A stretch of 7,118 nt of DNA from Pirellulaceae bacterium (GTDB taxonomy: Bacteria > Planctomycetota > Planctomycetia > Pirellulales > Pirellulaceae): the NCBI GenBank assembly GCA_030744095.1, contig JASLRF010000034.1:1-7118 (forward strand), read 5' to 3'. The position numbers were made by a program, and so were the translations under genes. This document shows positions 6,838 to 7,118 of the stretch, in pieces. A model generated the notes under the pieces. That model had not been told where the DNA came from, searched no databases, and saw only the letters and a list, made by a program, of their open reading frames with translations. Position 1 is the first letter of the stretch, and each line of letters begins with the position of its first letter.

Positions 6838-6840
6838 TGG
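6764..6840. mobile_element. Foreign segment joining DUF1570 to the intron, possible insertion-sequence end
   Basis: Protein similarity to DUF1570 stops at about 6763. The next 77 bp begin CCCGGATTATTCATGAG, which resembles an insertion-sequence terminal repeat; I suspect the IS1380 type, but from memory only. It also contains TCCGGTT (6810-6816) and AACCGGA (6828-6834), a perfect 7-bp stem with an 11-nt loop that ends 6 nt before the probable intron. The other element end and any target duplication would lie outside the window, so the identity is unproven. Confidence 0.3.
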
Positions 6841-7118
6841 GTGCGCAGAGGTCCCCCTTTCCCCCAGGGGTTTGGTGCGTCGGAGAGGTGGTGGAAGAGT
6901 TGGGAGGGGAAAACGAGCGATGGAGAGATTGCTACGGGCCCCTTAGTAACGCTTGGCCGACGTCGCGAAAGTGGTCGAGGAACGGCCACGAACCGGAGAG
7001 AAACACACGGACGCGACGCGACGTCACCTTGATTCGTGCGGCAACTTTGATGAGCCGCATCCGCCAGGTACAAGCGTGACCTTCACCAAGTGGGTCCGCT
7101 TCGCGGCGACGGTTGAAG
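6841..7118 (+). mobile_element. Group II intron, 5' part (domain I), runs off the right edge
   Basis: No convincing coding frame is present. The segment begins GTGCG, the 5' signature of group II introns, and folds into nested helices typical of domain I. AGCGAT (6916-6921) pairs with ATTGCT (6928-6933) inside GGGG/CCCC (6906-6909/6939-6942). TGGCCG (6954-6959) pairs with CGGCCA (6983-6988) around a GAAA tetraloop (6967-6970). GTCACCTTG (7023-7031) pairs with CAAGCGTGAC (7071-7080, one bulged C) around GTGCGGC/GCCGCAT (7036-7042/7054-7060). GCGAAAG followed by GAGGAAC and CACGAACCGGAGAG, and then CAGGTACAAGCGTG, follow the order of comparable segments that I recall in the lactococcal Ll.LtrB intron. 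The maturase/reverse transcriptase and domains V-VI would lie beyond the window. A second GTGCG at 6875 leaves the exact 5' boundary uncertain. The intron class is not settled. Confidence 0.6.

Noticed and set aside
7011..7024. Short GACGC-type tandem repeats
   Set aside because: Only two to three short units within the structured intron region; too little for a repeat array or CRISPR.
6774..7079. Open frames of 99 aa (minus) and 85 and 63 aa (plus) in the right-end region
   Set aside because: They are rich in Arg, Pro and Gly with no family signature, overlap each other, and cover the structured group II intron-like sequence.

Overview
The window looks like a chromosomal segment of a planctomycete. 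It has a moderately high GC content. It encodes several proteins of families I know mainly or only from Planctomycetes: a DUF1570 zincin-like protein, a secreted wear-and-repeat/STN-like protein, and two cytoplasmic proteins of unknown function with planctomycete-type motifs. The assignment rests on protein character alone, since no rRNA or other marker is present.

Layout, left to right. (1) Positions 2-977, plus strand: the 3' part of the large catalytic subunit of aconitase X (AcnX) and the complete small subunit (DUF126). They overlap by 11 nt, so they form one translationally coupled two-subunit dehydratase. A short inverted repeat at 993-1011 separates them from the convergent genes to the right. 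(2) Positions 1012-3230, minus strand: a two-gene operon of unknown function (229 aa then 510 aa, ATGA overlap). It reads from an AT-rich promoter island at 3231-3290 that looks as if it gives a leaderless or nearly leaderless mRNA. (3) Positions 3338-5670, minus strand: a two-gene operon for exported proteins, a 445-aa protein with a HEAT-like segment and an STN/secretin-N-like domain, then a parvulin-type peptidyl-prolyl isomerase whose start overlaps the upstream stop. (4) Positions 5671-5850: a divergent promoter region. (5) Positions 5851-6837, plus strand: a secreted DUF1570 protein with an HEAAH zinc-site motif, whose C-terminus is replaced by unrelated sequence from about residue 305. 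(6) Positions 6841-7118: non-coding, strongly structured sequence that begins GTGCG and contains nested helices and motifs of group II intron domain I. It runs off the right edge.

The most notable region is the right end. The DUF1570 gene appears broken at about 6763 by roughly 77 bp of foreign sequence, possibly the end of an insertion sequence. The 5' end of a probable group II intron follows directly, which suggests an intron nested in an older insertion. I saw no CRISPR array, tRNA, rRNA, riboswitch or phage genes. I cannot support a claim of an entirely new system; the unknown minus-strand pair at 1012-3230 is the best candidate for undescribed biology.
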